A stretch of DNA of 64,000 bases from Leisingera sp. SS27 (GCF_028368855.1 NZ_JAQNCY010000002.1:336333-400332), one strand, 5' to 3'. Counted from the stretch's first letter, positions 45,017 through 54,224 are shown. Program-made: numbers and translations. The notes: generated from the sequence alone by a model not told the origin.

Positions 45017-45074
45017 GAGAACCGGCCCAAAGGCCGGTCTCCCGGATCATCGGGGCAGCCCCAAGAGGCTGCCC
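45017..45074 (-). promoter_or_regulatory. Two hairpins in the rplR-rpsE gap
   Basis: Two stems stand next to each other: GAGAACCGGCC / GGCCGGTCTC (45017-45041) and GGGCAGCC / GGCTGCCC (45053-45074). No T run follows on the minus strand. They may process or stabilise the spc mRNA or separate expression levels. Confidence 0.45.
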
Positions 45075-45083
45075 GCATGGGAT

Positions 45084-45443
45084 TTAGATCTTCAGGCCGC
45101 CTTCACGCGCAGCGTCGGCCAGAGCCTTCACCTTGCCGTGGAACAGGAAGCCGCCGCGGTCGAAGTAGGCTTCGCTCACGCCAGCCGCTTTCGCGCGCTC
45201 TGCGATTGCTGCGCCAACTTTGGCCGCTGCTTCGATGTTGTTCTTGCCGACTACACCGAGATCTTTTTCCAGGGTCGACGCTGCTGCCAGGGTCACACCG
45301 CGCAGGTCGTCGATCAGCTGAACAGAGATGTTCTTGTTCGAACGGTGCACGGACAGACGCGGACGGCCTGCGTTCACTTTGCGAAGCTTGTTCCGGACGC
45401 GCAGCCGGCGCTTCAGAAACAGGGTACGTTTGCTGTTTGCCAT
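45084..45443 (-). CDS. rplR: 50S ribosomal protein L18
   Basis: L18 binds 5S rRNA. The 119-residue product begins [45 protein letters not shown] and ends [27 protein letters not shown], standard for the family. It starts 11 bases after rplF. Confidence 0.97.
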   Translation of the reverse strand: MANSKRTLFLKRRLRVRNKLRKVNAGRPRLSVHRSNKNISVQLIDDLRGVTLAAASTLEKDLGVVGKNNIEAAAKVGAAIAERAKAAGVSEAYFDRGGFLFHGKVKALADAAREGGLKI

Positions 45444-45454
45444 TTTGCTGGTCC

Positions 45455-45988
45455 TTACTTCTTCTTGCCTTCCTTGCGGAAGATGAACTCGCCCTTGTAG
45501 CGGATGCCCTTGCCTTTGTACGGCTCGGGACGGCGCCAGTCGCGGATTTTCGCCGCCACTTCGCCCACCTGCTGCTGGTCGATACCTTCCACAACGATTT
45601 CAGTCTGCTTCGGTGCGGTGATGGTGATGCCATCGGGTGCAACGAAGTCGACGTCGTGGCTGTAGCCCAGGTTCAGCTTCAGGGTGTTGCCCTGCATCTG
45701 AGCCCGGTAACCCACACCCTGGATCTCCAGCTCTTTTTTGAAGCCCTGGGTCACGCCGGTCACGAGGTTGGCCACCTGAGTGCGGGACATGCCCCACTGC
45801 TGACGGGCACGCTTGGACTTGCCGCGCGGCTCGATGGTGACAACGTTGTCGTTCACGGAGAGGGTGACGTCGTCGGTTGCGGTGAAGGTGCGGGCGCCTT
45901 TCGGGCCTTTCACTTCGATGGTCTGGCCGGACACAGAGGCGGAAACGCCGCTGGGCAGTTCGACCGGTTTCTTACCAATACGGGACAT
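45455..45988 (-). CDS. rplF: 50S ribosomal protein L6
   Basis: L6 stabilises the sarcin-ricin region. The 177-residue product has the two repeats of the L6 fold with [21 protein letters not shown] at the start and the C-terminal [28 protein letters not shown]. It starts 12 bases after rpsH. Confidence 0.97.
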   Translation of the reverse strand: MSRIGKKPVELPSGVSASVSGQTIEVKGPKGARTFTATDDVTLSVNDNVVTIEPRGKSKRARQQWGMSRTQVANLVTGVTQGFKKELEIQGVGYRAQMQGNTLKLNLGYSHDVDFVAPDGITITAPKQTEIVVEGIDQQQVGEVAAKIRDWRRPEPYKGKGIRYKGEFIFRKEGKKK

Positions 45989-46000
45989 TGCGAGGCCTCC

Positions 46001-46393
46001 TTAGAAGACGGTGCAAAGCACTTCGCCGCCAACGTTGGCTGCGCGTGCGTTTGCGTCCGACATCACACCCTTGGGGGTGGAGACAATCGACACGCCCAGG
46101 CCCTGGCGGACCGACGGGATGTCATTGACGCCCATGTAAACGCGGCGGCCGGGCTTGGAGACCCGCTTGAGCTCGCGAATGACAGGTTCGCCGTCGAAGT
46201 ACTTGAGGCTGATTTCGATGGCCGGGTGGCCATTTTCACCAGTCATCTTCTCATAACCGCGGATGTAGCCCTCGTCCGCCAGCACGTCCAGCACCCATGC
46301 CCGCAGCTTGGAAGCCGGGGTCATGACGGTGGATTTGCCGCGCATCTGAGAGTTACGGATACGGGTGAGCATATCGCCGATAGGATCGTTCAT
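46001..46393 (-). CDS. rpsH: 30S ribosomal protein S8
   Basis: S8 organises the 30S platform and in E. coli represses the spc operon. The 130-residue product has [27 protein letters not shown] and the conserved [26 protein letters not shown] end. I could not identify an S8 target structure by eye in this operon. Confidence 0.97.
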   Translation of the reverse strand: MNDPIGDMLTRIRNSQMRGKSTVMTPASKLRAWVLDVLADEGYIRGYEKMTGENGHPAIEISLKYFDGEPVIRELKRVSKPGRRVYMGVNDIPSVRQGLGVSIVSTPKGVMSDANARAANVGGEVLCTVF

Positions 46394-46406
46394 ATCAGTC
46401 TCTCCC

Positions 46407-46712
46407 TTACCAGCTCGATTTCACCAGGCCGGGGATCTGACCAGCAGAACCCAGCTCGCGCAGCGCAATACGGCTGACCTTCAGCTTACGGTAGTAAGCG
46501 TGCGGACGGCCGGTGAGCTGGCAACGGTTGTGAAGACGGGTTGCCGACGAGTTGCGCGGCAGTTTCGCCAGTTTCAGACGCGCCTTGAAGCGCTCTTCCA
46601 TCGGGCGAGATTCGTCGTTTGCGATTTCTTTCAGCTCGGCACGCTTTGCGGCGTATTTAGCCACCAGGCGCTCGCGCTTCTTCTCGCGTTCGATCATGCT
46701 TTTCTTAGCCAT
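46407..46712 (-). CDS. rpsN: 30S ribosomal protein S14
   Basis: The 101-residue product is the zinc-free form of S14 (no CxxC motifs), starting [27 protein letters not shown] and ending [21 protein letters not shown]. It follows rplE and precedes rpsH in the usual order. Confidence 0.97.
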   Translation of the reverse strand: MAKKSMIEREKKRERLVAKYAAKRAELKEIANDESRPMEERFKARLKLAKLPRNSSATRLHNRCQLTGRPHAYYRKLKVSRIALRELGSAGQIPGLVKSSW

Positions 46713-46732
46713 GGTCTCTATCCTTCCCGCGC

Positions 46733-47296
46733 TTAGCTGTTGAAGGGCATGTTGAAAGCTTTCAACAGCGCCTTTGCTTCCGCGTCGGTTTTCGCGGTGG
46801 TGGCGATCACGATGTCCATGCCCCAGGCCTCGTCGATCTTGTCGAAATCGATTTCCGGGAACACGATGTGCTCTTTCAGGCCCATGGCATAGTTGCCGCG
46901 GCCGTCGAAGGAGGTGCCCGAAACACCGCGGAAGTCGCGGATACGGGGCATCGCAATGGTGATCAGACGGTCGAGAAATTCGTACATCCGGTCACCGCGC
47001 AGGGTCACCTTGGCGCCCATTGGCATGCCTTCGCGAACGCGGAAGCCGGCGATGGAGTTCTTTGCCACGGTGGTCAGAGCCTTCTGGCCCGCAATCGCGG
47101 TCAGGTCGGCCTGGGCGGATTTGGCTTTCTTGCTGTCTTTGACAGCAGCACGGCCGCAGCCGATGTTCAGAACGATTTTCTCCAGCTTGGGGAGCATCAT
47201 GTCGTTCTTGTAGCCGAACTCTTCTTTCAGGGCGCCACGGATGGTGTCCTTGTAGAGAGTTTTCAGGCGCGGGGTGTAGGTTGCAGCGTCAAGCAT
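46733..47296 (-). CDS. rplE: 50S ribosomal protein L5
   Basis: L5 forms a bridge with S13 and binds 5S rRNA. The 187-residue product begins [44 protein letters not shown] and ends with the conserved [27 protein letters not shown]. Its start overlaps the rplX stop by one base. Confidence 0.97.
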   Translation of the reverse strand: MLDAATYTPRLKTLYKDTIRGALKEEFGYKNDMMLPKLEKIVLNIGCGRAAVKDSKKAKSAQADLTAIAGQKALTTVAKNSIAGFRVREGMPMGAKVTLRGDRMYEFLDRLITIAMPRIRDFRGVSGTSFDGRGNYAMGLKEHIVFPEIDFDKIDEAWGMDIVIATTAKTDAEAKALLKAFNMPFNS

Positions 47297-47601
47297 CAGA
47301 CAGTCTCCCCGGTGGTCTTGGCGAAGCGCACCTTCTTGCCGTCTTCCTCGCGGAAGCCGACGCGGGTTGCTTTGCCGTTGCTGTCCAGCAGTGCCAGGTT
47401 CGACAGGTCGATCGGCAGTGCCTTGGGCAGACGGCCGCCCTGGCTGTTTTGAGTCTGGCGGGTGTGGCGGATGGCCATGTTCACGCCTTCGACGACGGCT
47501 TTGCCGGCCTTCGGGTCAACGGAAGCAATGGTGCCTTCCTTGCCCTTATCGCGGCCTGCCAGCACGACGACCTTGTCGCCTTTACGGAGTTTCGCAGCCA
47601 T
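47296..47601 (-). CDS. rplX: 50S ribosomal protein L24
   Basis: L24 helps start 50S assembly. The 101-residue product has the KOW motif [44 protein letters not shown]. It overlaps rplE by one base and starts two bases after rplN. Confidence 0.97.
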   Translation of the reverse strand: MAAKLRKGDKVVVLAGRDKGKEGTIASVDPKAGKAVVEGVNMAIRHTRQTQNSQGGRLPKALPIDLSNLALLDSNGKATRVGFREEDGKKVRFAKTTGETV

Positions 47602-47603
47602 GA

Positions 47604-47972
47604 TTACAGCACCTCCGGAGCCAGCGAGATGATCTTCATGAAGTTCTTCGCGCGCAGTTCACGAACAACCGGCCCAAAGATACGGGTACCGACCGGCTCG
47701 TTGTTGTTGTTCAGGATGACAGCTGCATTCCGGTCAAAACGGATCGCGGTGCCGTCTTCGCGGCGGACTTCTTTGGCGGTGCGCACGACAACGGCCTTAC
47801 GGACGTCGCCTTTTTTCACGCGGCCGCGCGGGATGGCTTCTTTAACCGAGACGACGATGATGTCGCCAACGGAAGCGTATTTACGCTTGGAGCCACCCAG
47901 AACCTTGATGCACTGAACTCGGCGGGCGCCGGAGTTGTCAGCAACATCCAGATTTGTTTGCATCTGGATCAT
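47604..47972 (-). CDS. rplN: 50S ribosomal protein L14
   Basis: The 122-residue product is L14, which contacts 16S rRNA at a subunit bridge: [27 protein letters not shown] and the end [24 protein letters not shown]. The 99-base gap to rpsQ contains a small hairpin (48054-48071) next to the rpsQ stop. Confidence 0.97.
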   Translation of the reverse strand: MIQMQTNLDVADNSGARRVQCIKVLGGSKRKYASVGDIIVVSVKEAIPRGRVKKGDVRKAVVVRTAKEVRREDGTAIRFDRNAAVILNNNNEPVGTRIFGPVVRELRAKNFMKIISLAPEVL

Positions 47973-48071
47973 GTGGTTTCTCCCGACCTATGGGGCAGCG
48001 ATGCGTGCTGTTATCCCCCAGGGTTTCGACTGACTGTTAAGTCTAGCCGCCAGGAGTCTCGGATGAGACTC

Positions 48072-48302
48072 TTAGGCTTCCAGAACTTCCCAGCGTTTCG
48101 TTTTCGATTTCGGCGCGCATTCGATGATGCGTACGGAATCGCCGACCTTGAAAGCGTTCTTTTCATCGTGAGCCCGGTATTTCTTGGACTTACGGATGGT
48201 TTTCTTCAGAACCGGGTGCGTGAAGCGGCGTTCAACCGAGACGGTGACGGTCTGGGCGTTTGCGTCGCTGGTCACAACGCCTTGCAGGATACGTTTGGGC
48301 AT
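48072..48302 (-). CDS. rpsQ: 30S ribosomal protein S17
   Basis: S17 is an early-assembling 30S protein. The 76-residue product has the family segment [47 protein letters not shown] and ends with RWEVLEA. A hairpin GAGTCTC-ATCC-GAGACTC follows the stop. Confidence 0.97.
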   Translation of the reverse strand: MPKRILQGVVTSDANAQTVTVSVERRFTHPVLKKTIRKSKKYRAHDEKNAFKVGDSVRIIECAPKSKTKRWEVLEA

Positions 48303-48313
48303 TGTGTCGCTCC

Positions 48314-48514
48314 TTATTCGGCTGCTGCTGCAGCTTTTTCGTTCAGGATGGTCTTGACGCGGGCAGCGTTGCGGCGGGCCGCTTTGATGCCGGAGGTCGA
48401 TTCCAACTGACCGGTTGCCTGCTGAAAGCGCAGGTTGAAGCTCTCTTTTTTCAGGGATGCGAGCATATCGCGGAGTTCATCCACGGTCTTCTCGCGCAGA
48501 TCATTGGCGTTCAT
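48314..48514 (-). CDS. rpmC: 50S ribosomal protein L29
   Basis: L29 lies at the 50S tunnel exit. The 66-residue product begins [60 protein letters not shown] use the ATG preceded by AAGG, not the upstream extension. It is the first gene of the spc block here because rplP, its normal predecessor, is 3.9 kb away. Confidence 0.96.
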   Translation of the reverse strand: MNANDLREKTVDELRDMLASLKKESFNLRFQQATGQLESTSGIKAARRNAARVKTILNEKAAAAAE

Positions 48515-48656
48515 CGCCTTTGTTCCTTGTCCAAAGCACCAGAAGGCCCCGAGGGTCACCTTTTTACCTGGTGGGTTATGTCAACTGCCCGGAAGGGGCA
48601 GCAAAAAAGAATCACCTGACCCGGATCCAAGACGGATTGGGTTCAAGCGATGGGTC

Positions 48657-48685
48657 CCTATAGAGGAGACGGGGGTGAGGGGCAA
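48657..48685 (-). promoter_or_regulatory. Promoter for the rpmC-rpmD block
   Basis: TTGCCC (48685-48680 on minus), a 17-base spacer and TATAGG (48662-48657). The predicted leader before rpmC is about 135 bases. The same -10 stands before rplO. Confidence 0.65.
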
Positions 48686-48726
48686 GGGAAAGATTGGAAC
48701 GCCCCAGGGCTGCCCGCCAAAGGCGG

Positions 48727-49770
48727 TCAGATGATCTCATCCTCATCGAACATCGCCGCCCCGTCCAGCTGGGCGTTCAGGCTTTCGATGCGGCCCTCTG
48801 CCTCCTCCGGCGCGGAGACTTTGGCAATGTGGAACAGCGCGTCGCCTTCGTTGACGATGGGCATGTTGGCGCGGCCGATGATCAGGCCCGGCTGGCTGGC
48901 GGTCAGCTCTACCTCTTCCTCGCCGAAGGGGTCGGCGACAATGCCCAGCACGTCGCCCTCCTCGACCATTTCACCGGTGGTTTTGTAGGCGCGCAACAGG
49001 CCGCCGGCAGGCGCACGCTCCCAGCTGCTGTCGCTGGCCCGGACCGGCACCGCCTCGGCCAGCGGCACGCCATCCTCGGGGATCATCCCCAGCGCGTGCA
49101 TCACCCGCAGGATGCCCGCCACGCCGACGCGGGCGGACTGCTCGTCGAACCGCAGCCCCTCCCCCGCCTCGTAGAGCAGGATATCGACGCCCGCCTTCTG
49201 CGCCTCCTTGCGCAGCGAGCCATCACGGAGAGAGGAGCGGATCACCACCGGGGCGCCGAAGGCATCGGCGTATTCCAGCGTCTCCTTGGACTTGGGCGAC
49301 ACCCGGATCTGCGGCATGTTGGTGCGGTGGATGGCGGCGGAATGCAGGTCGATGCCCAGATCACAGCGCGCCACCACCTCTGTCATGAACAGATGCGCCA
49401 GGCGGCTGGCCAGGGATCCGCCCTCGCTGCCCGGAAAGCACCGGTTCAGGTCGCGCCGGTCCGGCAGGTAGCGGGAGTGGTTCAGGAAGCCGAAGGTATT
49501 GACGATCGGCACCACGATCAGCGTGCCCTTCAGGCGCGAGAACTGGCGGCTGCGCAGCAGGCGGCGGGCGATTTCCACCCCGATCACTTCATCGCCATGG
49601 ATGGCGGCGGAGACAAACAGCGCTGGCCCCTCCTTCGCGCCGTGGATCACATGGGCGGACATGGTGACCGGCGTGTGGTCCGACAGAACGCTGACCGGCA
49701 TATCCACCGTGCGGCGGGTGCCGGGCGGAATGTGGAAGCCGCCGATTTCAAAAGGGGAACGCCGCGCCAT
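48727..49770 (-). CDS. Succinylglutamate desuccinylase/aspartoacylase family protein
   Basis: The 347-residue zinc carboxypeptidase-like enzyme has the metal ligands in AIHGDEVIGVEIARRLL and DLHSAAIHRTNMPQIR, the asn/arg segment LNRCFPGSEGGSLASRLAHLF and an acidic DEDEII end. Members remove acyl groups from amino acids; the substrate is unclear because no arginine or ectoine catabolic genes are adjacent. It heads, on the minus strand, towards rpmC in the rplP/rpmC gap. Confidence 0.85.
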   Translation of the reverse strand: MARRSPFEIGGFHIPPGTRRTVDMPVSVLSDHTPVTMSAHVIHGAKEGPALFVSAAIHGDEVIGVEIARRLLRSRQFSRLKGTLIVVPIVNTFGFLNHSRYLPDRRDLNRCFPGSEGGSLASRLAHLFMTEVVARCDLGIDLHSAAIHRTNMPQIRVSPKSKETLEYADAFGAPVVIRSSLRDGSLRKEAQKAGVDILLYEAGEGLRFDEQSARVGVAGILRVMHALGMIPEDGVPLAEAVPVRASDSSWERAPAGGLLRAYKTTGEMVEEGDVLGIVADPFGEEEVELTASQPGLIIGRANMPIVNEGDALFHIAKVSAPEEAEGRIESLNAQLDGAAMFDEDEII

Positions 49771-49820
49771 CTATACCTCCCGCAGTGCCGTTCCGGGACG
49801 CTATGCGGGTTCGAAGGCTT

Positions 49821-50189
49821 TTACAATTGCCGCACCCTGTTGAGAATTGTTTCGAACTGCCAGCCGTCGGGAAGGCGGGGGAGCCAGAGGCGGGTTTCTG
49901 CCGTATGAATCATCATGGCGCCGCGGACGGTCCTGAGACGCCGGATGTCTTTGATGGCAACTTCACTGCTCATGCCCTGCTTTTCCACAACCAGAACACG
50001 CTGCGTGGTGATCACATAAGTGGCTGAGCGAAAGGCCCGGTGAACGAACAGCCAGATCACCAGAGCAACCGGCGCGCAAAGAACAATGACCAGAATTTCG
50101 GTCAGCGTGGGCGCGATGCGCGCGTGGACAGCATGAACAACCTGCTCGCCGTCTCGGAGCACGAGCGGCGCATGGTCATACATTGGCAA
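49821..50189 (-). CDS. PH domain-containing membrane protein
   Basis: The 122-residue protein has one hydrophobic hairpin (IAPTLTEILVIVLCAPVALVIWLFVHRAF) followed by the bacterial PH-like pattern TYVITTQRVLVVEKQGMSSEVAIKDIRRLRTVRGAMMIHTAETRLWLPRL. It resembles YdbS/bPH2 small membrane proteins of unknown function. It lies between the oxygenase-like gene and the desuccinylase gene on the same strand. Confidence 0.65.
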   Translation of the reverse strand: MPMYDHAPLVLRDGEQVVHAVHARIAPTLTEILVIVLCAPVALVIWLFVHRAFRSATYVITTQRVLVVEKQGMSSEVAIKDIRRLRTVRGAMMIHTAETRLWLPRLPDGWQFETILNRVRQL

Positions 50190-50225
50190 TGCCCGGTTTG
50201 CGGTTGAACCGCAGGGGAAGGCAAA

Positions 50226-50846
50226 TCAGTCCCACTTGTAGTTGAAGCTCACTGAAATCCGCTCGTCCTCGGCCATATTCATCGGCACCTCGTGGCGCAG
50301 CCAGCTTTCCCACAAGAGCACATCGCCCACATCCGGTTTCATGTAGATGAAGGGCTGCAGTTCGCGCCGGGCTTCCTTGGTACGGGTGGGCGCCGCCATC
50401 ATCCGGGCGGAGCGCGGGTCCTCCAGCTTGAGCGCGCTGGCGCCGTCGGGCATCGACACATAGGTGGTGCCGGAGATCACCGAATGGGGGTGCAGGTGGC
50501 TGGAATGGGTGCCGCCCTCGGGCAGGATGTTGATCCAGAGATCTTCCAGCTTCAGCGCGCGCCCGTCCAAATCGAACTCCAGATCCTTTGCGAACGCCGC
50601 GACGTGCTGGTCCAGCGATTTCACCAGGTCGGCAAAGATCGGGAAGCGCCAAGGCAGATCGGTCAGCGAAGCATAGGAGGTATAGCCGGGATAGCCGTTC
50701 TCCTCGCACCAGTCCTGGCCCGCATCATCATCGCCGGCGATGACAAGGCAGGAGTTTTCCAGTTCCTGCGCGTCAACCTTTGGTCCGTATTCAGACAGTT
50801 GCGCGCGGTAGAGGCGGGTCACGAAGAGCGATTCAATCTGGGCCAT
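50226..50846 (-). CDS. TIGR02466-family 2OG-Fe(II) oxygenase-like protein
   Basis: The 206-residue protein starts AQIESLFVTRLYRAQLSEYG and has a HLHPHSVISGTTYVSMPDGASALKLEDPR segment and a second part PDVGDVLLWESWLRHEVPMNMAEDERISVSFNYKWD. These fit the HxD...H metal triad and the arginine that binds 2-oxoglutarate, as in the TIGR02466 family; the first ligand region reads HLHPH, so metal binding should be tested. The substrate is unknown. Confidence 0.75.
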   Translation of the reverse strand: MAQIESLFVTRLYRAQLSEYGPKVDAQELENSCLVIAGDDDAGQDWCEENGYPGYTSYASLTDLPWRFPIFADLVKSLDQHVAAFAKDLEFDLDGRALKLEDLWINILPEGGTHSSHLHPHSVISGTTYVSMPDGASALKLEDPRSARMMAAPTRTKEARRELQPFIYMKPDVGDVLLWESWLRHEVPMNMAEDERISVSFNYKWD

Positions 50847-51029
50847 GCCAGCGTCTTAGCGCAGCCCGCCTGCGAGCGCGAGTGCCGCCAGGAGAATCGC
50901 CCGCTCTTTCTGCTGCCGCGCAGCCTGCAGAGCGGCAGGCCTCAGGCAAATCCCCTGTCGTGGCTCGCCGCAATTTCACGCCCGATGTGCAAGATCCCGC
51001 AGGAACCGCAGAAGTGAAGGCATTGCGCA

Positions 51030-51167
51030 ATGACCCTTTTCGAAGACGATACCTTGCGGCCGGACGCCCTGAAACCGGTTCGCTCTCCAGCAGAGGAAAC
51101 TGCACTGCTTTCCCAATCCGGCACCGTCCAGCCAGTTTGGGCCGACGGGCAGTCCGTGAATTCGTGA
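51030..51167 (+). CDS. Possible small protein, 45 aa
   Basis: An ATG with a GAAGG 11 bases upstream opens a frame encoding MTLFEDDTLRPDALKPVRSP and AEETALLSQSGTVQPVWADG, ending QSVNS. The composition is acidic and protein-like, but I recognise no family and the frame is too short to judge. It may equally be chance. Confidence 0.25.
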   Translation: MTLFEDDTLRPDALKPVRSPAEETALLSQSGTVQPVWADGQSVNS

Positions 51168-51185
51168 ACGACGTTCAGAAAATAC

Positions 51186-51214
51186 TTGACGGCGCCGCAG
51201 AGGTGGCGCAATGT
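51186..51214 (+). promoter_or_regulatory. Promoter for the His-rich protein/DUF2145 pair
   Basis: TTGACG (51186-51191), a 17-base spacer and CAATGT (51209-51214), about 33 bases before the first ATG. Confidence 0.5.
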
Positions 51215-51246
51215 TGTGAACATCGTTCATGGACGGAGTTCAAATC

Positions 51247-51546
51247 ATGCCCATTTCCAAGAGCCTGCTGGCAGCCGTTGCGGTTTGCGCAGCATCCCAG
51301 GCCGCAGCAGGCCCCAGCACCCAGCATTCGGCACAAAGCCTTCAGCATTCCGGATACAGCGCCGCCGCCAGCAGTGAAGCTGCGGCTGCCACCGCTGTGG
51401 CAATTGTTGCCATTCCTGTTCTGGCCGTGGGCGCCGGGCTCGTGGTGTCCGCAAACGCGCTGGCCTCCCCCCATCCGCATAGCCATGCCCATAGCCACCC
51501 TGCCCCGGGGCAAATCCCGCAGCCGGCACAAGGAGGCAACCGATGA
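51247..51546 (+). CDS. Small exported histidine-rich protein
   Basis: The 99-residue precursor has a signal peptide (residues 1-21, PISKSLLAAVAVCAASQAAA) and a second hydrophobic segment (TAVAIVAIPVLAVGAGLVVS). A short His-rich tail, HPHSHAHSHP, follows. I do not recognise a family. Alternating His residues suggest binding of a transition metal. I start at the ATG behind GGAG. Its stop overlaps the DUF2145 start (ATGA), so both are translated together. Confidence 0.6.
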   Translation: MPISKSLLAAVAVCAASQAAAGPSTQHSAQSLQHSGYSAAASSEAAAATAVAIVAIPVLAVGAGLVVSANALASPHPHSHAHSHPAPGQIPQPAQGGNR

Positions 51547-52343
51547 TACGCAGGATATTCATCGCAATGGCTGCTGCGGCCGCCCTCCATGCCGCCCCTG
51601 CTGCAGCTGGCAGCAGCGAAACCGGCAAGACGCATTTGCCCATTTCTGATACCGCCGCCTTTTCAAATCAGGTGCAACTGGATCTGGCGGCCCGCGGCGC
51701 CGGTATCGCAATTGTAGCACGGACCGGGCGGCCACCGCACACGCTGCCGGAGGGGGTCAACTATACGCATACCGCCTTGTGGGTTTATTCAACGATCAAA
51801 ACCCCGGACGGCAGCAGCGCCAAAGGGTACCGGGTGTACAATCTCTATCAAGACCAGGATGACCTGACCCGCAGCTCCCTGGTGCAAGAGGCGCCTGCAG
51901 ATTTCTTCAGAAGCGCCCACACGCTGGATACGGGCATCATCATCCCCGCCCCGCACTTGCAGCGCAAACTGCTGAAGGCCATCGCCAGCCCGGTCTATCC
52001 CGCACTGCACAACCCCAGCTATTCGGTGCTGTCCAACCCCAACACAACGCAGTTCCAGAACTGCAACGAACTGACCCTGGACCTGCTGATTGCCAGTATT
52101 TATGGCACGACGGACAAATCCGGGATCAAGGCCCGGATCGCCGCCGAGTTTCACCCCCAGCCGATCCGCATCAACGGGCTGAAACGGTTTCTGGCCCCCG
52201 CCGCCTCGGCTTCGCTGACAACATCCGACCATGGCAAGGGCGTCGCGACCGTGACCTTTGGCTCGCTGGCACGCTACCTGCGGGCCAAAAACCTCGCCTC
52301 AGAGATCTACCAGCTCACGCCTGACAGGGCGGTGCGGCTATAA
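51543..52343 (+). CDS. DUF2145 family exported protein
   Basis: The 266-residue precursor has a signal peptide of about 22 residues ending AAAG. It matches DUF2145 as I recall it: FSNQVQLDLAARGAGIAIVARTGRPPHTLPEGVNYTHTALWVY, YNLYQDQDDLTRSSLVQEAPADFFR, GIIIPAPHLQRKLLKAIASP and FQNCNELTLDLLIASIYGT. The NC-N-E-T pattern and the early HTA hint at an NlpC/P60-like cysteine hydrolase fold, which is a guess. It is coupled to the histidine-rich gene and followed by a two-way terminator. Confidence 0.78.
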   Translation: MIRRIFIAMAAAAALHAAPAAAGSSETGKTHLPISDTAAFSNQVQLDLAARGAGIAIVARTGRPPHTLPEGVNYTHTALWVYSTIKTPDGSSAKGYRVYNLYQDQDDLTRSSLVQEAPADFFRSAHTLDTGIIIPAPHLQRKLLKAIASPVYPALHNPSYSVLSNPNTTQFQNCNELTLDLLIASIYGTTDKSGIKARIAAEFHPQPIRINGLKRFLAPAASASLTTSDHGKGVATVTFGSLARYLRAKNLASEIYQLTPDRAVRL

Positions 52344-52365
52344 ACTGCCCCAGCCAAAAAACAAG

Positions 52366-52399
52366 AAAGCCCCCCGCTGATTGCTCAGCGGGGGGCTTT
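52366..52399. terminator. Bidirectional terminator between the DUF2145 gene and rplP
   Basis: A 15-bp perfect stem AAAGCCCCCCGCTGA / TCAGCGGGGGGCTTT with loop TTGC, with T runs at both ends. On minus it ends the rplB-rplP block 24 bases past rplP; on plus it ends the DUF2145 transcript. Confidence 0.92.
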
Positions 52400-52422
52400 T
52401 AATTCTCCATGACCGGCAGAGT

Positions 52423-52836
52423 TTACCAGTCTTCGCGGACCACGACGCGGGTCTTGACCGGCAGCTTCATCGCGGCCAGGCGCAGAGCCTCGCGTGCGAT
52501 TTCATCGCTGACGCCGTCGATCTCGAACATCACGCGGCCAGGCTTAACCTTGGCTGCCCAGTAGTCCACGGAGCCTTTACCTTTACCCATACGGACTTCG
52601 GTCGGCTTCGAGGTCACCGGAGTGTCCGGGAAGATACGGATCCAGACACGGCCCTGACGCTTCATGTGGCGGGTCATGGCACGGCGGGCAGCTTCGATCT
52701 GGCGTGCAGTCACACGCTCAGGCTGGGTTGCCTTCAGGCCATAGGTGCCGAAGTTCAGGTCGGAGCCGCCTTTTGCCAGGCCGTGGATCCGGCCCTTGTG
52801 CATCTTGCGGAATTTAGTGCGCTTTGGCTGAAGCAT
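52423..52836 (-). CDS. rplP: 50S ribosomal protein L16
   Basis: L16 is at the tRNA-binding face of the 50S. The 137-residue product starts [70 protein letters not shown]. It is normally followed by rpmC; here a strong terminator follows instead. Confidence 0.97.
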   Translation of the reverse strand: MLQPKRTKFRKMHKGRIHGLAKGGSDLNFGTYGLKATQPERVTARQIEAARRAMTRHMKRQGRVWIRIFPDTPVTSKPTEVRMGKGKGSVDYWAAKVKPGRVMFEIDGVSDEIAREALRLAAMKLPVKTRVVVREDW

Positions 52837-52848
52837 CTCAAATCCTCC

Positions 52849-53559
52849 TTAGCGACGGCCGCCACCAGCACCACGGGGTGCAGGGCCGTCCTGGATTTCT
52901 TGTGCTTTACGGTCACGCGCCGAAGGATCGTGCTCCATGATCTCGCCTTTGAAGATCCAGACCTTGATCCCGATGATCCCGTAGGGGGTCATCGCTTCGG
53001 AGTGTGCGTAATCGATGTCGGCACGCAGGGTGTGCAGCGGCACGCGGCCCTCACGGTACCATTCGGTACGCGCGATTTCCGCACCGCCCAGACGGCCAGC
53101 GACGTTCACCCGGATACCCAGGGCGCCCATGCGCATGGCGTTCTGCACGGCCCGTTTCATGGCACGGCGGAAGGACACACGGCGCTCCAGCTGCTGAGCG
53201 ATGGACTCGCCGACCAGCTGAGCGTCCAGTTCCGGCTTGCGCACTTCAACGATGTTGAGGTGCAGCTCGGAATCGGTCATCTTGGCGATTTTCTTGCGCA
53301 GGACTTCGATGTCCGCGCCTTTCTTGCCGATGATGACGCCCGGACGGGCGGTGTGAATGGTCACGCGGCATTTCTTGTGCGGGCGCTCGATGATGACGCG
53401 CGCAATGCCAGCCTGCTTGCATTCTTCCTTGATGAACTCGCGGATTTTCAGGTCCTCGAGCAGCAGATCACCGTAGTCTTTGGTGTCGGCGTACCAGCGG
53501 CTGTCCCAGGTGCGGTTCACCTGAAGGCGCATGCCGATCGGATTGACTTTCTGACCCAT
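52849..53559 (-). CDS. rpsC: 30S ribosomal protein S3
   Basis: S3 lies at the mRNA entry and unwinds structured mRNA. The 236-residue product starts [32 protein letters not shown] and has the KH domain [20 protein letters not shown]. It overlaps rplV by one base (stop/start) and precedes rplP by 12 bases. Confidence 0.97.
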   Translation of the reverse strand: MGQKVNPIGMRLQVNRTWDSRWYADTKDYGDLLLEDLKIREFIKEECKQAGIARVIIERPHKKCRVTIHTARPGVIIGKKGADIEVLRKKIAKMTDSELHLNIVEVRKPELDAQLVGESIAQQLERRVSFRRAMKRAVQNAMRMGALGIRVNVAGRLGGAEIARTEWYREGRVPLHTLRADIDYAHSEAMTPYGIIGIKVWIFKGEIMEHDPSARDRKAQEIQDGPAPRGAGGGRR

Positions 53560-53939
53560 TAGGCTTGCTCCTCAACTTGACGCACCTTGATGGTGATCTC
53601 CGCGAACGGCTTCAGGATTTTGCCGAACCGGCCACGGGCACGCGGACGGCCGCGCTTCATGGTCAGGTTCTTGCCAACCCATGCCTCGGCGACGATCAGT
53701 TCATCGACGTCCAGGTTGTGGTTGTTTTCAGCATTCGCGATGGCGGACTGAAGGCATTTCTTCACGTCCTGCGCGATCCGCTTGTTGGAGAAAGTCAGGT
53801 CGGTCAGGGCCTTCTCGACTTTCTTGCCGCGGATCATCTGAGCCACCAGGTTCAGTTTCTGCGGGGAGGTACGGAGCATGCGCAGTTTTGCCATTGCTTC
53901 GTTGTCTGCCACGCGGCGGGGGTTCTTTTCCTTGCCCAT
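53559..53939 (-). CDS. rplV: 50S ribosomal protein L22
   Basis: L22 lines the nascent-peptide tunnel. The 126-residue product has [54 protein letters not shown] and the loop with [21 protein letters not shown]. It starts three bases after rpsS. Confidence 0.97.
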   Translation of the reverse strand: MGKEKNPRRVADNEAMAKLRMLRTSPQKLNLVAQMIRGKKVEKALTDLTFSNKRIAQDVKKCLQSAIANAENNHNLDVDELIVAEAWVGKNLTMKRGRPRARGRFGKILKPFAEITIKVRQVEEQA

Positions 53940-53942
53940 GAC

Positions 53943-54221
53943 TTACTTCCGCTTCGCTTTTTTGTCTGCGGCGTGGCCATAATAGGTGCGGGTCGGCGAG
54001 TATTCACCGAACTTCTGACCGATCATGTCTTCCGAGACGTTGACGGGGATATGCTTCTGGCCGTTGTACACACCAAAGGTCAGGCCGACGAACTGCGGCA
54101 GGATGGTGGAACGGCGCGACCAGATCTTGATCACTTCATTGCGGCCCGATTCACGCGCTGCTTCTGCCTTTTTCAGGACGTAAGCATCAACGAAGGGGCC
54201 CTTCCATACGGAACGTGCCAT
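53943..54221 (-). CDS. rpsS: 30S ribosomal protein S19
   Basis: S19 lies in the 30S head. The 92-residue product begins [82 protein letters not shown]. It starts three bases after rplB. Confidence 0.97.
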   Translation of the reverse strand: MARSVWKGPFVDAYVLKKAEAARESGRNEVIKIWSRRSTILPQFVGLTFGVYNGQKHIPVNVSEDMIGQKFGEYSPTRTYYGHAADKKAKRK

Positions 54222-54224
54222 GGA

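Larger units (their letters stand above)
50847..51246. other. Divergent intergenic region with a promoter and a possible small ORF
   Basis: This 400-base stretch separates the oxygenase-like gene (minus) from the histidine-rich gene (plus). It carries a plus-strand promoter at 51186-51214 and a possible 45-codon frame at 51030-51167. No other feature is evident. Confidence 0.5.

Noticed and set aside
48578-48584. TTGACA on minus upstream of rpmC as the main promoter
   Set aside because: No -10 at a 16-18-base spacing; the TTGCCC-TATAGG pair further up fits better.
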